Source: Isochrysis galbana (lineage: Eukaryota > Haptophyta > Isochrysidales > Isochrysidaceae). Taken from it: a stretch of DNA of 64,000 bases. The notes beneath the pieces were generated by a model that was given only the letters and a program-made list of their open reading frames with translations, made no database searches and was not told the DNA's origin. The position numbers and the translations under genes are program-made. Below are positions 9,502-20,941 of this stretch, in pieces. How positions within the stretch are numbered: the first letter of the stretch is position 1; each line of letters begins with the position of its first letter. The stretch is taken from contig CM030935.1 in assembly GCA_018136815.1 (NCBI GenBank), forward strand, positions 5,001,945 to 5,065,944. Direction: 5' to 3'.

Positions 9502-12500
9502 CTATAAGCGGCCCCCGGCGTGGGTCGCATCGCCGAGCTGCGCCCCGTCCACCACCTCAAGGACTACTCCGGCGGACAGGCCCTTGTGCCTCCTTGTGAA
9601 GGCGTGGGCGCAGTCGACCGCGGCTGCATTGGCCGCTGCGCGCAGCACGGCGTTACGTGCGTCGTCCTGTTCGAGCATCGCGAGCAGCGTCGGCTGAAGC
9701 TTCTCAATCGGGCGGCCCTTGGGCAGACGCTCCGCAAGCGCCAGCAGGTCGATCGCGGGGGCGCTGCCTGTGCGCACGTGTGCGAGGAGGTCGTCCATGA
9801 GCACTGGCGAGGCGAGGGCGCGGCTGATGAGGATGGGCCAGAGGTTAGCCTCAGAGGTCGAGGCAAAGTCGATGGCATCGCCAACCTCGCAACGCCCGTC
9901 CATCAGAAGGGAGAGTGCCTAAAGTACAACAGGGGCATTGCGGCGTGTGAGGGGACGCAGCCGCTCGGGGGCGCGTTGCTGTAGCTACTTGGCTGCGCGA
10001 GGCATGCGGCTCTCCTGCTCCACACGTCCCATCTTACACAACAAGAGGACTTGCGCGTCGACGTTAGCTGCGTCCCTCGCCACGCAAAGCGCCGGCTCGG
10101 GGTCATAGCGATCGCTCGACTTGAGGAAGGGTACCAGGAGGTCCGGAGCATGCGATGCGTATAAGGCGGGCTGCATGTCGTGGAAGGGGAGCGAGGCTGG
10201 CGAGTGGCTCTCGAAGAGGCCATGGAGGTACTCGTGCAGCCAGAGACCAGGAGGACTGCGAGGGGCGCGCAAGAAAGCGGAGTGGACGTGTAGCACGTCG
10301 GCGGGTCGGTGCGCGCACGAAACCAGCGCTCTCGGGTCGGCGCACGTAGGTGCAGGAGGCGGTTCTGAACGCTCGCGGTCGGCGCAGGTTGCAGCTGCCT
10401 CACTCGCATCGTGCAGATTGGAGCTGGGGCACCACGTCCACAGGGGCAAGCGCGCTCTCTGCCTCGTCGAGCAAGATGCGCCGCATGCGGGACCATGAAA
10501 CCTCGCCGAGCTGTGCCACTCGTGAGCGAGCAGCATCTAAGCCGCCCGCGCTTTGCACTACGTCAAAGGCGGCAAGCGAGTGCGGTGGCGGGAGCTCGAG
10601 GAGGAGCGCGAGCGCAGCATCTGCATCCCCCCTTCGGCATGCAAGGAGGGCGAGCGCTTCAGTCAGCGCCACTGAGGGGCCGGCTGGGCGGGCGGCGCCA
10701 TTGGAATCGGAATCCAGCACCGCGGCAGCGGCGCTCAGTGCCGCTGTCGCCGCGCAGCGCACAGACGGCTCTCGCCATAGGGCCGGAGGCCACTGGCGCA
10801 GTAGAATGAGCGCCTCGTCGGGCGCCTCGTTCATAAGCATGGAAAGAGCGATCTCATATGGTGTCTCCGCGGGTTCGGCATTGCCAGTGTCGCCTGTGGC
10901 GGCCGCGAGTGGTGGACGTACGGGCAGCAGCGGCGCAAGGAGCCGCACGCAGCCGGCGCGTCCAAAGGCGCCGATCCACCTCATCCATCTCGCACTGTCG
11001 GCGCCCAACTGCGCGGCGAGCACGCGAGCCACCTTCGCCAAGGATGCTAGGTGGCCGCCAGCATCTCCATCGCTCGCACTATCCGTTTGCGTGGGATCTG
11101 TGGAGGGCCGGCCGTCGAGTCCGACAAGCTCTTCGCGCGGCGACACGTGCTCGGCTAGGATGGCCTCAGCATAAGCTTCGGCCACAATGAGCGCCGAGTA
11201 TTTGATGAGGAAGTGATGATGCCGGCGCACCAGCTCGAGCGCCGCCTCAAAGCAGCCATGTGAGAGCAGCCAACCGATCTGGTCATCCCGGTTGACCGAT
11301 CTGGCGACGACAATTTCACGAGGTGCCATCACAAAGCCCACGAAGTAAGGCAAGTCGTCGGTCGGCTCCCTTGCCGCCGACATAGGTTGGTTGTCTCCCA
11401 GAGCGTGCGCTTGGGCGGAGCGTTGCAGTGAAGCATGTCCGCCTTCCAGCCGCTCCTGCGAACCGACTGAGGCATCCCTCAGGCCCGTCGCCGATGCCGC
11501 CGCAATCGCGGCCGAGCCGACGGCTACCGCCGCGGACGCGGCAGCCGACGCCGCCGATGCAGCCACCACCGCGGCGCAGTCCAGCGAGAACTGCAAGTGT
11601 CCTTCTCGCGACGCCTTGTCGGTTGGCGATGAAGCTGCACACTGAGTGAGGTCAACGCTGAGGACGTAGTCGCCAGCGCGGAGGTCTTCGAAGCCGTCAA
11701 TTGGCAGCGAGTCGCAAAAGATCTCCTCGTTCGCGCGTGAGATAAGCCTGAGTTCGGGTCGTTGCGCTCCACCCGGGGGAGCCCCACCGAGGCCGTAAGC
11801 TTCCTGTACGTGCAGGACGCGCAGCGAGAGGTTGGACACGCGATCCTGCCCTCATGAACGCCGACGCCGCGCGCGCCACGCGCCGCCTCACCTCGTCCGC
11901 CGGGTCACACACGTAAGCGAGCGCGAGCAAGTCGTCGGCCCAGTCGCCCGTGGCCTCATTCCGACGAAGCCGTGCAGCGGAGACACCACATACGTAAAAG
12001 TCGAGATGCAGGATCGCCACCACCTCCATGTACTTTGACGAGCTACTTGAGCCATCGCGTGAGCGGACCACGCCGATCTGCGCGATGACGGCACGGTGGT
12101 CTTAGGGTGGGCGCGTTCACAGCGTGGTACGGACTGCCCGTCAAATGGAAGTGCAAAGCACGGTGGCAAGCAAGAAGCTGATGCACCGGCGCGCACGGCG
12201 CCGAATGCGGGGAGGCGGCTCGATGCACGCACCTTGATGGAGTCAGCCCATCCGATGATGAGCTCGGACTCTTTAGACCACTGCAAGTGGCATTTGAAGA
12301 GCTGGGGGGGCGGGGCACCCGGCACTCGCTCGATGTAAGAAACACGTCGGTTGTGCGCAAACTCGAAGACCTGCGATCGGGACACGTATGCGACGGGGCG
12401 ATCGGCTCACGAGGTGGGCGACGGGCGCGCACCGATCAAGCATGCTCAGTGGGCGAGCATGTGCAGCGACTCATGCACGCGAGCGGTGCTCGCCTTGACT

Positions 12501-13567
12501 CCGACATCGTTGGCCCATGCCACTAGACTGCCGCTGTTTGCGATGGTAGAAATAGGGCCTTCCCCTGCGTGCACAATCGCGTCCTTGCTGCCGAACCACC
12601 CGCGCGAAGAGACGACAAGCTGGCCTGCCATCCCACCAGTGACGGTGGTACGCCGCACTTCGAAGTCAGGCTCGATGAGTGCGACCGCGCGTACTGGCCG
12701 GTGGTACCATTGTGTCGAGCTCTCGCCGTTCCGAATGTCTGAGACGACGACAGTCCCATCCTATGGAATGGGGGTAGCACTGGATGTCAGATTCGGGCGC
12801 GCACCCGGCTCACACCGGGCAGGGCTTGGGAGTACCTGCGAGCATGAACCAACAAACTCGCCGCTTGCATCGATCGAGACGCAGTTCACGGCGGCCGAAT
12901 GAGGTGCGAACCGTTGGAACTCGTTGCCTATATACGGAGGGGATGAATCACGATGAGTGTAGAGGGTGCGTGGGCCGACGCGTGCGCAACGGTGTGTGGG
13001 CTGGCTCACCCTCGAGATCAAGGACATGTAGCGCCCCTGCTTCAGTGCCCACCACCTAGCGACACACGGCGAGGGCGGAGAGGCTTGGACGGGCCAAAGG
13101 AGGCGAGCGAAGAGGGCCGCAAAGACAGCGGGGGCGCAAGGAAGAGTCATGCGAGAGCGTCAAGATGAGCGCTGATAAGGTGGAGTCCAGAGGCCAACAG
13201 GGAAGGGGGGTAGATGGAGAGAAGAGGACAGGTTGGGCGAGAGTCAGGAAGAGTGGGGGTAAAAGGAGGTTGAGGAAGGGAGAGGGAGAGAAGGAGAGAG
13301 CGAGACAGAGACATGGTGGAGGAGAGCGAGCGGGAGGGGGAGGGGAAGGGCGAGGGTGAGGGATTGAGAGAGGTGGCAGCGTAAGAGAAGAAAACGCGCA
13401 CGAGAGAGAATGAAAGCAGGGAGCTAGCGGCTGCGTCGCGGTGGATGCTCACACACCAGTCTGCCGCCCACCACGGCGATGCATCGGCACGCGCCACCGC
13501 CCGCCAGGACTGCCGGCAGCGCGCCGCCCACCCGGCGGTACTTGAGGCGCGGCGCTACCTCCTCCAT
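9502..13567 (-). CDS. VPS41: VPS41, HOPS-complex subunit (multi-exon)
   Basis: Homologue of Vps41, the HOPS tether that binds Rab7-type GTPases and drives fusion of late endosomes and AP-3 vesicles with the lysosome or vacuole. Predicted exons: 13567-13457, 13055-13010, 12927-12836, 12760-12494, 12370-12233, 12077-11892, 11845-10404, 10255-10024, 9918-9556. All phases agree, giving 959 residues against about 854 in human. The start MEEVAPRLKYRRV matches the Vps41 N-terminus. WD-type blades follow (VVGTEAGALHVLDLEG, SAAVNCVSIDASGEFVGSCS, LVAWANDVGVK, LIIGWADSIK). The link region has PREIVVARSVNRDDQIGWLL, and the clathrin-repeat part has HEYLHGLF, DLLVPFLKSSDRYDPEPAL and VDAQVLLLCKMGR. The intron after exon 4 uses GC-AG, and that after exon 6 is only 46 bp. 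The C-terminal RING exon is unresolved: reading straight on gives a stop at 9502, while Cys/His residues in another frame at about 9320-9410 may be its remnant. Ala-rich insertions account for the extra length. Confidence 0.9.
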
Positions 13568-14530
13568 CGGCCCCACTCAAGGGTGTATTGGGATGGGGGA
13601 AGGGGGAGGGAGGGAGGGGGGAGGGGAGGGAGGGAAGAGTTGGGGAGGGGGGGGAGAGGGGAGGGAAGGAGTGGGGGGGGGGGAACTCCGTGAGGGCTTT
13701 CGAGTGTGCACGCTGCCTTCTCCTTGGCTTCCTCCTCGTCCCCGCTCCAAGCCTTCCCCTCGCCCTTCCTGCTGCGGTCTTCCCGCCTCTCAAAGAGCCG
13801 CCCCGCCCCGGCCTCCGCCCCCCTCCCCCGCCGCCGCCGCCGCCGCCGCCAGGGAAGTCAACCAGAGAGAGAGAGGAGCCGAGAGCCGAGCCGCGCGTGC
13901 CAGACCGTCCGAAGGGATCTCAGATATTTTTAGTGTCCAGGGCAACACAGAGAGTGTCCTTTATTACTTCATAGCAGCGCTCGATCGGAATATAGGTAAA
14001 ACTGTTCGAGAGCCTAGATGTGAAACACAGTGGGTTGGTCTAGGTCTAGAAACACAGCAAAAACAGCTGTTTATGGCTTTTCTAGAAACACAGTGAATCA
14101 CAGTACCGACAACAGCGCAATAGCTGGGAGTGGGGGGAAATGGGAAATAATAAGAGGCATAGATAGGGACCCTACAAGGGAGATACAGGATACTGTATCT
14201 GGAGAACGGGGCAGATACAGCCGTATCTGCTGTATCTGGAGGCTGCCCAATTCCCAGATACAGCAGATACAGAGGGCTAACAGAGGGCCTGTAGAGGGCC
14301 AGCTACCGTAATAGCCAGTTCTAAGTAAGGGTACAAGCATCACTTCTACAAGTATACAAGTGCCCTCGTGCCCTCATTACAAGGTGGGAAGAAACGGCGA
14401 AAGGACAAGCTTCTATATCTACATAAACAGGTCAAATCGGTAATAAAAGTTGGAGAGTTTCGAGGTCTTTCTGAGCGCGCGCGCGGCGCGGCGGTGAAAC
14501 CTCTCGCGAGCGAGAGCGAGCGAGCGAGCG
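13568..14530. other. VPS41 upstream region and repeat-rich DNA
   Basis: 13590-13690 is a G/A-rich run upstream of the VPS41 start. No gene follows. At about 14180-14275 there is a cluster of six or more GATACAG/CTGTATC motifs, several arranged as inverted pairs, which looks like a small hairpin-forming element without recognisable ends. Confidence 0.5.
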
Positions 14531-15895
14531 ATGGTGCCCAACCCCAACCGAGACAGAGCCTCGCGCTCAGCCATGGGCAGCGCTGCCGTGATGGCAGGCG
14601 CCACTGCCACTGCGGCGGAGGTATCATCAGATGATGATGATTCGCCGACACTGCAAGCGCAAGAGCGCGGCAGGCGCAGCCAAGGCGCTGGCGGTACATC
14701 GCGTGCACTGGGGCGCGCGCCTGCGGCATTGAATGCTAGAAGCGCAGGGCTCCCTCACCCTGCCTGCACGCGAGCCAGCACGAGCGAGCCGGCGCACACA
14801 GCCCCTCCCATTCCAGCGCCCGCGGCGGGACTCCCCACATGGTTCATGCCAGTGAGGGCAACGGGGCTGATGCAGCGTCAACATGAGCCGCGCAAGCGGC
14901 GCGCGGACGCAGTGCGTGAGGACCCCGCATGGCAATGTGTTGTTGTCATTGATGATGCAAACGCACATCAGCCGCGTTGGCGTTGCATGGGTTGTGCTGT
15001 GGAGCGCACGGGTGGTGCCACAAGGATTGTGGATCACCTTTTGGGGTCGGAAGCAAACGGCGATCTGCTCCGGCTCAGATCCCTCTTTCCTAGCGTTGTT
15101 GGTGGCTCGAATCTTTGCTCTCGATTAGTGGACCTAATTCTCAAAGCGACCGGCACGGACTTGAGCACTACTGAAGCCTATCGCCACGAAGGCGTAGGGC
15201 TAGTGGAAAGAGCTCAACAAACTCTCCTCACGATGACTCGAGTCTCCAATGAAGGCGGCGCCCATTGGGTCGATCACCTTCCGTTTCTTCTCATGTCTAT
15301 GCGAGCGACCGCCGGTCGCGTCGTACCCAAGTCACCCGCGGCTATCTTGTTTGGTCGGGAGCTTCGTCTTCCAGCTCAACTTGCTGACCCTGTTCCTGTT
15401 CTTGAGTTGCTTCCATCTAGGCCTCCGTCCGATGCCGTCACTTACGCCACCGAGCTCAATAAGAAGCTTCTCGAGTCGTGGCGTTCCGCCCTCGAAAGTA
15501 CTCAAGAAGCACAACGCGAATCAATGCGCTCTGCCTCTCAAAAGTCTAAACTCGGCGCTATACATGCTCGCATGGAGGTACATCATAACGGACTTCTACA
15601 GGATATACTACGACAACGCCACGTTCTCAGAAGAATCGGTGCTAATACGCACACTGGAAAGATTCACCAAACTGAGCAAGGCGCTAGTATTCGCCAACTC
15701 GACGGATCCGCGCGAACCGCCCAGGCGGGCATGGGGAGACAACCCAAAAAGAGGATAGATTTGGCCGATATCCGGCCACTCTACGAATTAGGCGAAAAGA
15801 ACGAATTGACCCCCAGCGCGGAGCTAGTATCCCTAGCTAGAACGCTAGGGGTAGAGCACCTAGTTGAGACAGAAACCACGAAGCACGGGAGGTAG
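14531..15895 (+). pseudogene. Chimeric open frame: hAT BED finger + Ty3 integrase + LINE tail
   Basis: One uninterrupted frame of 454 codons runs through three unrelated transposon pieces. Residues about 130-175 carry a BED-type zinc finger (W...CMGC..., then GGATRIVDHLLG) typical of hAT transposases. Residues about 197-336 match the distal half of a Ty3/gypsy integrase core (EGVGLVERAQQTLL, HWVDHLPFLLMSMRAT, PAAILFGRELRLP). The final 60 residues (ARTAQAGMGRQPKKR...) equal the C-terminus of the LINE at 6.2 kb; the preceding LINE segment (MLAWRYIITDFYRIYYDN) lies in the next frame from about 15550. The hAT transposase is cut off before its catalytic domain. The most economical reading is successive insertion and deletion, with the open frame kept by chance; expression of the fusion is unproven. 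Confidence 0.6.
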
Positions 15896-16110
15896 AAACG
15901 AACAACACGCCGGTGCACCACACTTGGGACAACCACAACACGAGAGGCCGCTCTACCCTGCCAACAAAAACCCAAAAGGCCTGCCCGGTCCCCACCCCCA
16001 AAACCGGGCCCTTGGTAGTGCACCAGGGCCGCACCCCCGAAACCAAAGACAAAGGAACGAGGGGGGGAAGGCAAGGGGGCGGAGAGAAGGGAGATAAGGG
16101 CACTGGCTGA
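15896..16110 (+). mobile_element. LINE 3' untranslated tail
   Basis: Continues the LINE fragment ending at 15895. It shares segments such as AAAGGCCTGCCCGGTCCCC and GAAACC.AAGA with the tail of the LINE at 5990-6240, showing that both are 3' ends of one LINE family. Confidence 0.6.
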
Positions 16111-16204
16111 TGTGCGGTGGCAGTAGGATGCGCTGTCTAGCGATAGGTGTGTAGCCCTGAACCTTCAGATCCTTTTTTTCTCTCTCTCTCCTCATCGTGG
16201 CTCG

Positions 16205-16552
16205 ATGCGCAGCCGCACCTACGTGGGTATCGCCGGTGCGATGGCGATGCAATGGATGCCCGTCGTTCTCGACTACTGCCGTCGTACTCCGACTCGTCCG
16301 GCCGCGTCCGCCGCCTCTCTTCTATCTCAGGCGCGTGACCTACAGTCAAGCCAGTTGGCGGCTCAGGCTGGTTCTAGTTCCAATTCCGAGCCGTCGAATG
16401 TTTCGAGTGTCGCCGCGATTGATGTGGAGTGGCGGCCGTGGCTAGGGTCGCCCCGCTCGTCGTTGTTGCCCGTCCGTCCCGCTCGAATGATTCGCAAGGT
16501 CCGCAACCGCTGGCGTGTATGGACGGCGGTGCGCGGTGCGCAAGGGCCTTGA
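16205..16552 (+). pseudogene. Fragment of the Ty3-type Pol leader region
   Basis: The frame begins MRSRTYVGIAGAMAMQWMPV, nearly the same as a segment in the Pol of the retrotransposon at 51.6-57.4 kb (RSRTYVGVAGAMAIHWMPV, near 55.2 kb), and then becomes Ser/Ala/Gln-rich and diverges. It is a dead fragment of a related element next to the chimeric frame. No protease or RT follows. Confidence 0.55.
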
Positions 16553-16559
16553 TATCGTA

Positions 16560-17326
16560 TGCCTGGTTGCCGTTGTCTCCGTCGTTAGCGTCGGCTCTCG
16601 ATGCGGAAGTCCACCTTCACTCGTCGGGCCCCCCCGGGAGTCTCCGCCATTTGAACTCTTCTAGCGTCCGCAACCGCGTCAATTTCCCTTTGGGCGTAGG
16701 ATCTTCTTCTTCGTAACTCTGTCGCCTTCGCGAGCAGGATCGATGATATCTTCGCCTTTGGTTACCGACCAAATCGCGCTAGCTTATCGCGTTTGTCTCC
16801 CCCCGGGGTATCCGGGTACAGTCGCCTCCAAAGGAGGTTAATCATATCTCGCGCTTCCGGTTCCTCCAACACCTCCGGTGAAATCTTGGCTTCTATTGCC
16901 GTCGCCCGTCTGGTGGGGGCTAGGCGCGAAATTTGCTACTACCGGGTGGTGGTCCGATGTAAGCACCATCAAAATAATAATAGCTCCCCCCCCTCCCTTC
17001 AAGAGACGTACATACGCACAAATCACACAGGCGGGCCAAGACTCACTAAGGACACACATGTCAATGGGGTGGATACACAAATGGAAGGTGCGAGTAGTAT
17101 ATACGGGCCACGATCGCTGATCGGAAGAAGTGTGACCATGAAATCATGTCGGCTTCAACCGGTGCCGGTAATGTGACCATGAATTCATGTCGGCTTCAAC
17201 CGATGTCGGCTTCAACAGGTGCCGGTGGGGCCTGCGACATCGGCCCATATCTCAATACAAGTGCGAAAGTTCAAGTGACGGGCATGCCCGGTCGGCGCGT
17301 CTCTTTGTATCGCACGACATGGGAAA
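16560..17326. other. Retroelement debris and a short tandem repeat
   Basis: On the minus strand around 17060-16840 a frame reads DMCVLSESWPACV...KGGGG, weakly like the start of a LINE endonuclease; I do not annotate it as a gene. At about 17129-17225 the motif CATGTCGGCTTCAACCGGTG is repeated two to three times. Confidence 0.35.
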
Positions 17327-18565
17327 TCAACGTGTGGCGAAGGTTGGATTGCCCTCATCCGTTGGCGATGTCAAAGCTGGTCGCACGGATCCCGGGGCCG
17401 TCTGCTCCCCCGTATCCCGCGTGTGAGTGAACGGCGGCTCGACGGTTTCGCTGCCTTGCGGAGCCACTGCCGCGCTGCCCATGCACCGGCATCGCCATGG
17501 CAGCAGGTCCATGACGCCCTCTCGCACGTCGCGCTTGGCCAGGCTCATCGTGGAGGCAAAGAGGGAGCCGATTGGCATGAGCAAGAACCCTATAGATATG
17601 GGGACCGAAGATTTGGTCTGCACTGAGGTGAGCACGACAAATGGTACCCACCAGAGCACGCTGAGCATGAGCCGGGCGAAGTACATCGAGATGGACCGCG
17701 CGTGCCGATAGGCATGGAGCGAGCTCTCCACCTTGGACGCCAGCGAGAAGATGGAGCTGTGGCGAGCGATGGCCAGTCGCGCACCAGACACTGAGCTGCC
17801 CTCCGACCCGTGCTGCGAGGCGATCTGCGAGTTGCGAAGCGAGGAGCGCGTCGAGCGCGAGAGGCGGGAGTCCGGCTCCTTGAGCAATCCGAGGCACTGG
17901 ATCCGCGCAACAACGCCGAGGGTGAAGAAGAGCGGTAACAGATAGCAGATTGTCTGGAATACGGACTGTGTGAAGGTCGCGGAGGCGGGCGAGTACTCGG
18001 CGGGGAGGCACACGAGCCCTTTCATGAGAACGGCGCCTATAGGCACGCCGTCCCAAAAGACGAGAGAGGCGAGCAGCACCGTCCAGCAGTACACTGCGAT
18101 GCATTTGGCAGCCGCGCGGAGCGGGGGGGGCGGGTGGTAGTCGCGCAGCTCTCGCGTGGCGCGTAGCAGCCAGTACACCTCGAGCGTGACGAGGGCGACG
18201 AGCCAGTACATGCTGACAAAGCTCACCGTGAGATAGAACGCTTGCACGCCGCAGAGCGCAGGGCTGATGTATTCTCCCGCTGCGGCGTTGACGATACAGG
18301 AAACCGCGAAGGCGCTCAGCGAGAGGAAGTCGGGCACGAGCAGCGCTGCGAGGTAGATGTTGAACGAGATGGCGCGCGCCTTGGCTGATCGTGCGATGCC
18401 GAGCACGACCGCGCCAGTGGCGATTGCGGCCACCAGACAGAGCAGAGCCCATACCATCCAGATGGCCTGCCGAGAGCCCATCGGCGCAGTGGCCGACCTG
18501 AGGTCATAGCGGCTCGCATTGGGCGCGAGAGAGGCCATCGGAAGACTCTCAAAGACGATGGTCAT
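17327..18565 (-). CDS. Seven-transmembrane receptor-like protein
   Basis: Intronless 412-residue membrane protein from the ATG at 18565. Seven hydrophobic segments are visible at roughly residues 34-57, 66-92, 106-134, 156-181, 199-228, 292-315 and 322-345. The extracellular N-terminus has a sequon (NAS near residue 17). Cys105 at the start of helix 3 and Cys186 in the second outer loop are placed for the disulfide usual in G-protein-coupled receptors. Loop 3 inside is long and Ser/Arg-rich, with many possible phosphorylation sites (RLSRSTRSSLRNSQIASQ). After helix 7 comes LLPWRCRCMGS, a likely palmitoylated juxtamembrane segment. Overall topology resembles class A or cAMP-receptor-like GPCRs. 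There is no DRY or NPxxY motif, so the subfamily and ligand are unknown. Confidence 0.72.
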   Translation of the reverse strand: MTIVFESLPMASLAPNASRYDLRSATAPMGSRQAIWMVWALLCLVAAIATGAVVLGIARSAKARAISFNIYLAALLVPDFLSLSAFAVSCIVNAAAGEYISPALCGVQAFYLTVSFVSMYWLVALVTLEVYWLLRATRELRDYHPPPPLRAAAKCIAVYCWTVLLASLVFWDGVPIGAVLMKGLVCLPAEYSPASATFTQSVFQTICYLLPLFFTLGVVARIQCLGLLKEPDSRLSRSTRSSLRNSQIASQHGSEGSSVSGARLAIARHSSIFSLASKVESSLHAYRHARSISMYFARLMLSVLWWVPFVVLTSVQTKSSVPISIGFLLMPIGSLFASTMSLAKRDVREGVMDLLPWRCRCMGSAAVAPQGSETVEPPFTHTRDTGEQTAPGSVRPALTSPTDEGNPTFATR

Positions 18566-19261
18566 GCTGCGGCTGATGGATCCACGCGGCGGGCAGCTCT
18601 CTTCTCAATGGTCGAGAGGAGTGGGCGCCGCGACCGCCCCCGTCTAGCGAACTGCCGGGTCTGTGGTCGCTTGGCGGAGGAGGGCTCTCCTCCCCTCCCT
18701 GCGAGCCCCTCCCTGCGAGCCCCTCCCTGCGCCCCCTCGCCGCGCCACAACCTCCCTCTCTCTCTGGCCGAGACGACCACCGAGATCGCCCCCCCGCCCG
18801 CCCCTCCCTCCCTCTCTCCCTCCCTCTCTCCCTCTCTCTCTCCCTCTCTCTCCCCCGCGCCCCTCCCGAGAGGAGGAAGGGCGGTTTTGGCCGTTTCGCC
18901 CCTCTCTCTCTCTCTCTCTCTCTCCTCCCCAAGAGAACCCTCTCGAAGGCTCGGCGCCGCCGACGCGCGGGAGAGCCCAACCCCCTCTCCCCCTTTCACG
19001 TAAAGAGCTCTCCCCTCTCTCTCTCTCTCTCCCTCGCCGTCGGAGACCTTCTCTGAGCCACGCCGCGACCCCCTACCCCAAATGAAACCCTCTTTCTCCC
19101 GGGCAAAGGGGGAGAGAGCGGGGCGCCCCCCCCACGCCGCCGGAAGAGGAGAGGAAGAGAAGGCCAAACATCCAAACATAGCCTCGGAACGCCCAAGTCT
19201 CGCGCTCTGGGCCGCCCACAGCCATCTCGAGGCTCGAGGTCAGACTCTCTGCTGCCAAGTC
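18566..19261. other. CT-rich low-complexity DNA, no gene seen
   Basis: Upstream of the receptor gene. Short runs of (CT)n and CCCT, an 18-bp direct repeat GCGAGCCCCTCCCT near 18700-18730, and no credible gene. Confidence 0.6.
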
Positions 19262-19330
19262 CCACCCCCAAAAAAAAAACTTCTTAAAATTCCCCGCTAC
19301 GCGTGCGGCCTGAGGCAGTGTGCTCATGGA
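19262..19330 (+). repeat. Dispersed repeat end next to an A-run
   Basis: AAAAAAAACTTCTTAAAATT... followed by GCTACGCGTGCGGCCTGAGG matches, inverted, the segment 48800-48863 and, in part, 20243-20280. The A-run at one edge suggests a retroposed (SINE-like) 3' end. Confidence 0.5.
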
Positions 19331-19530
19331 CCTCCCTACTACTTGGCCCGGGCCAGAGTTTCGCGAAATGTTTTGCAAAATTTGGGTGGACAGACGAAAT
19401 CGAAATTTTTGACCGAAATTCGGGTGCAAGTGCGAGGCGCTGAAGAACGGCGCATAGCGCCGAGGCGAAATTTGGGCCCCGAACGAAGCGCCCTCCCCCC
19501 CCCTTCGCCTCGCCCCCCGCATGCACAGCA

Positions 19531-19557
19531 TGTAGGGCGGTCAAACAGGGGCTTTTT
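19531..19557. repeat. Repeated element terminus (TGTAGGGCGGTCAAACAG)
   Basis: Inverse complement of the terminus at 9291-9315, including the adjoining GGGGCTTTTT. Confidence 0.55.
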
Positions 19558-20749
19558 TACTACTAGTAAGGGTTGGGCTGCATTTTTTGACCGTGGCGCG
19601 ATGCCCAATAAAAAACCTCCCGGGGTGGCTACCTGACGCTACGAAAATCTTCGCCAAGAAACGGTGCGATTCGCCCCCCCTCTCTCCCCCTCCGTCACGC
19701 GCGCTCACGCTCTACCCGTAAAGAATGGGCGGTCGCGCCCGCGGGGGGATCGGTTCCTTTATATCTAAGCTACATTCGGCATTTGATTCCCGCCCGATGC
19801 AGCGCCGTGTCGGGCTGCCGACAGTCCGACCACCCCCTGACCCTTTGGCATCATTGCCCGCGCAGCCCACCCAGCTCCTCACAGCGAGCGCACGCGGCTA
19901 CCCTGGCTACCAGAGGCCCCATCCCGACCATCCCGACTAGTTCTAGCTATTCTACCATATAGAAGGCCGTAGGGGTCTAGGGGTCTAGGTACGTCGTCGC
20001 TTCTCGTACGCTCGCTCGCTCATTCGCTCATCCCCCCCCCCCCTCCCTCCTTCCCTCCCTGCCTCCCTCCCTCCTCCCTCCTCCCTCCCTCCCGCTCCTT
20101 CGCTAGCTCTCACTCCTTCGCTCCTTTCCTCCCCCCTTTGTCCTCCCTCTCTCTCCTCCCTCGCTCGCTCGCTTGCCCTTCCCCTCCTCGCCTCCCCCTC
20201 CCCCTCCCTCTCTATCTCTCATCCGTCATCCGTCAACTAACTTTAAAAAAAATCTTCTTAAAAATCTCCGCGTGCGTGTAGCCTCTGAATCTGAAGCAAC
20301 TCACCCAACACCCAACACCCCCACATCCCCATACCCCACCCTCTCCATCACCGCCGCCATCCCCGAACCCGAACCCCGACACCCCGATGTCGCGATGTCG
20401 CTTTCCCGACCCCGCACCTCGCAGCTTCCCACGAGCCACGAGCCCCCGACGGACCCACAACCACAACGCACGTCACAGCATATCAAAACACAGAGCGACC
20501 ATTGTCCATTGTAGCGACTCATCAGCATCATGTCGAACATGCGATGACTACAGGCTCGTAGGCAGAGGGCCGTTCGATCGAGCCGGCACTCTCGCAACGT
20601 GTTTCCGAGATTCCCGAGGATATGCGGGGGTCCACAGATTTGCCTGTGGCGCCTTTACTGTTGCAAAGGCGGCATGCTCGAATTTCGTGGCAATATTGGG
20701 CTGAACCTAACGGATATCGGAGAGCTCCGAACAAGCCACGAGAAAGGCA
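19558..20749. other. Intergenic DNA, no gene seen
   Basis: C-rich and CCCT-rich tracts at about 20030-20215 and an A-run repeat end at 20243-20280 (see 19262). No coding sequence recognised. Confidence 0.5.
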
Positions 20750-20841
20750 GAAGAGCAATCCTGAACGAGACCGAATGAGCGAAGAGCGAAGAGCGAATAA
20801 ATCCGAAGAGCGAATGAAACAATAAATCCGAAGAGCGAATG
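20750..20841. repeat. Tandem satellite, left flank of gap 1
   Basis: Units built on GAGCGAATAAATCCGAA and AATGAAACAATAAATCCGAAG repeat here, and the same unit resumes at 20942. The assembly gap therefore replaces the middle of a tandem array. Confidence 0.8.
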
Positions 20842-20941
20842 NNNNNNNNNNNNNNNNNNNNNNNNNNNNNNNNNNNNNNNNNNNNNNNNNNNNNNNNNNN
20901 NNNNNNNNNNNNNNNNNNNNNNNNNNNNNNNNNNNNNNNNN
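20842..20941. other. Assembly gap (100 N)
   Basis: Exactly 100 undetermined bases, a conventional placeholder; the real length is unknown. Confidence 0.99.
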
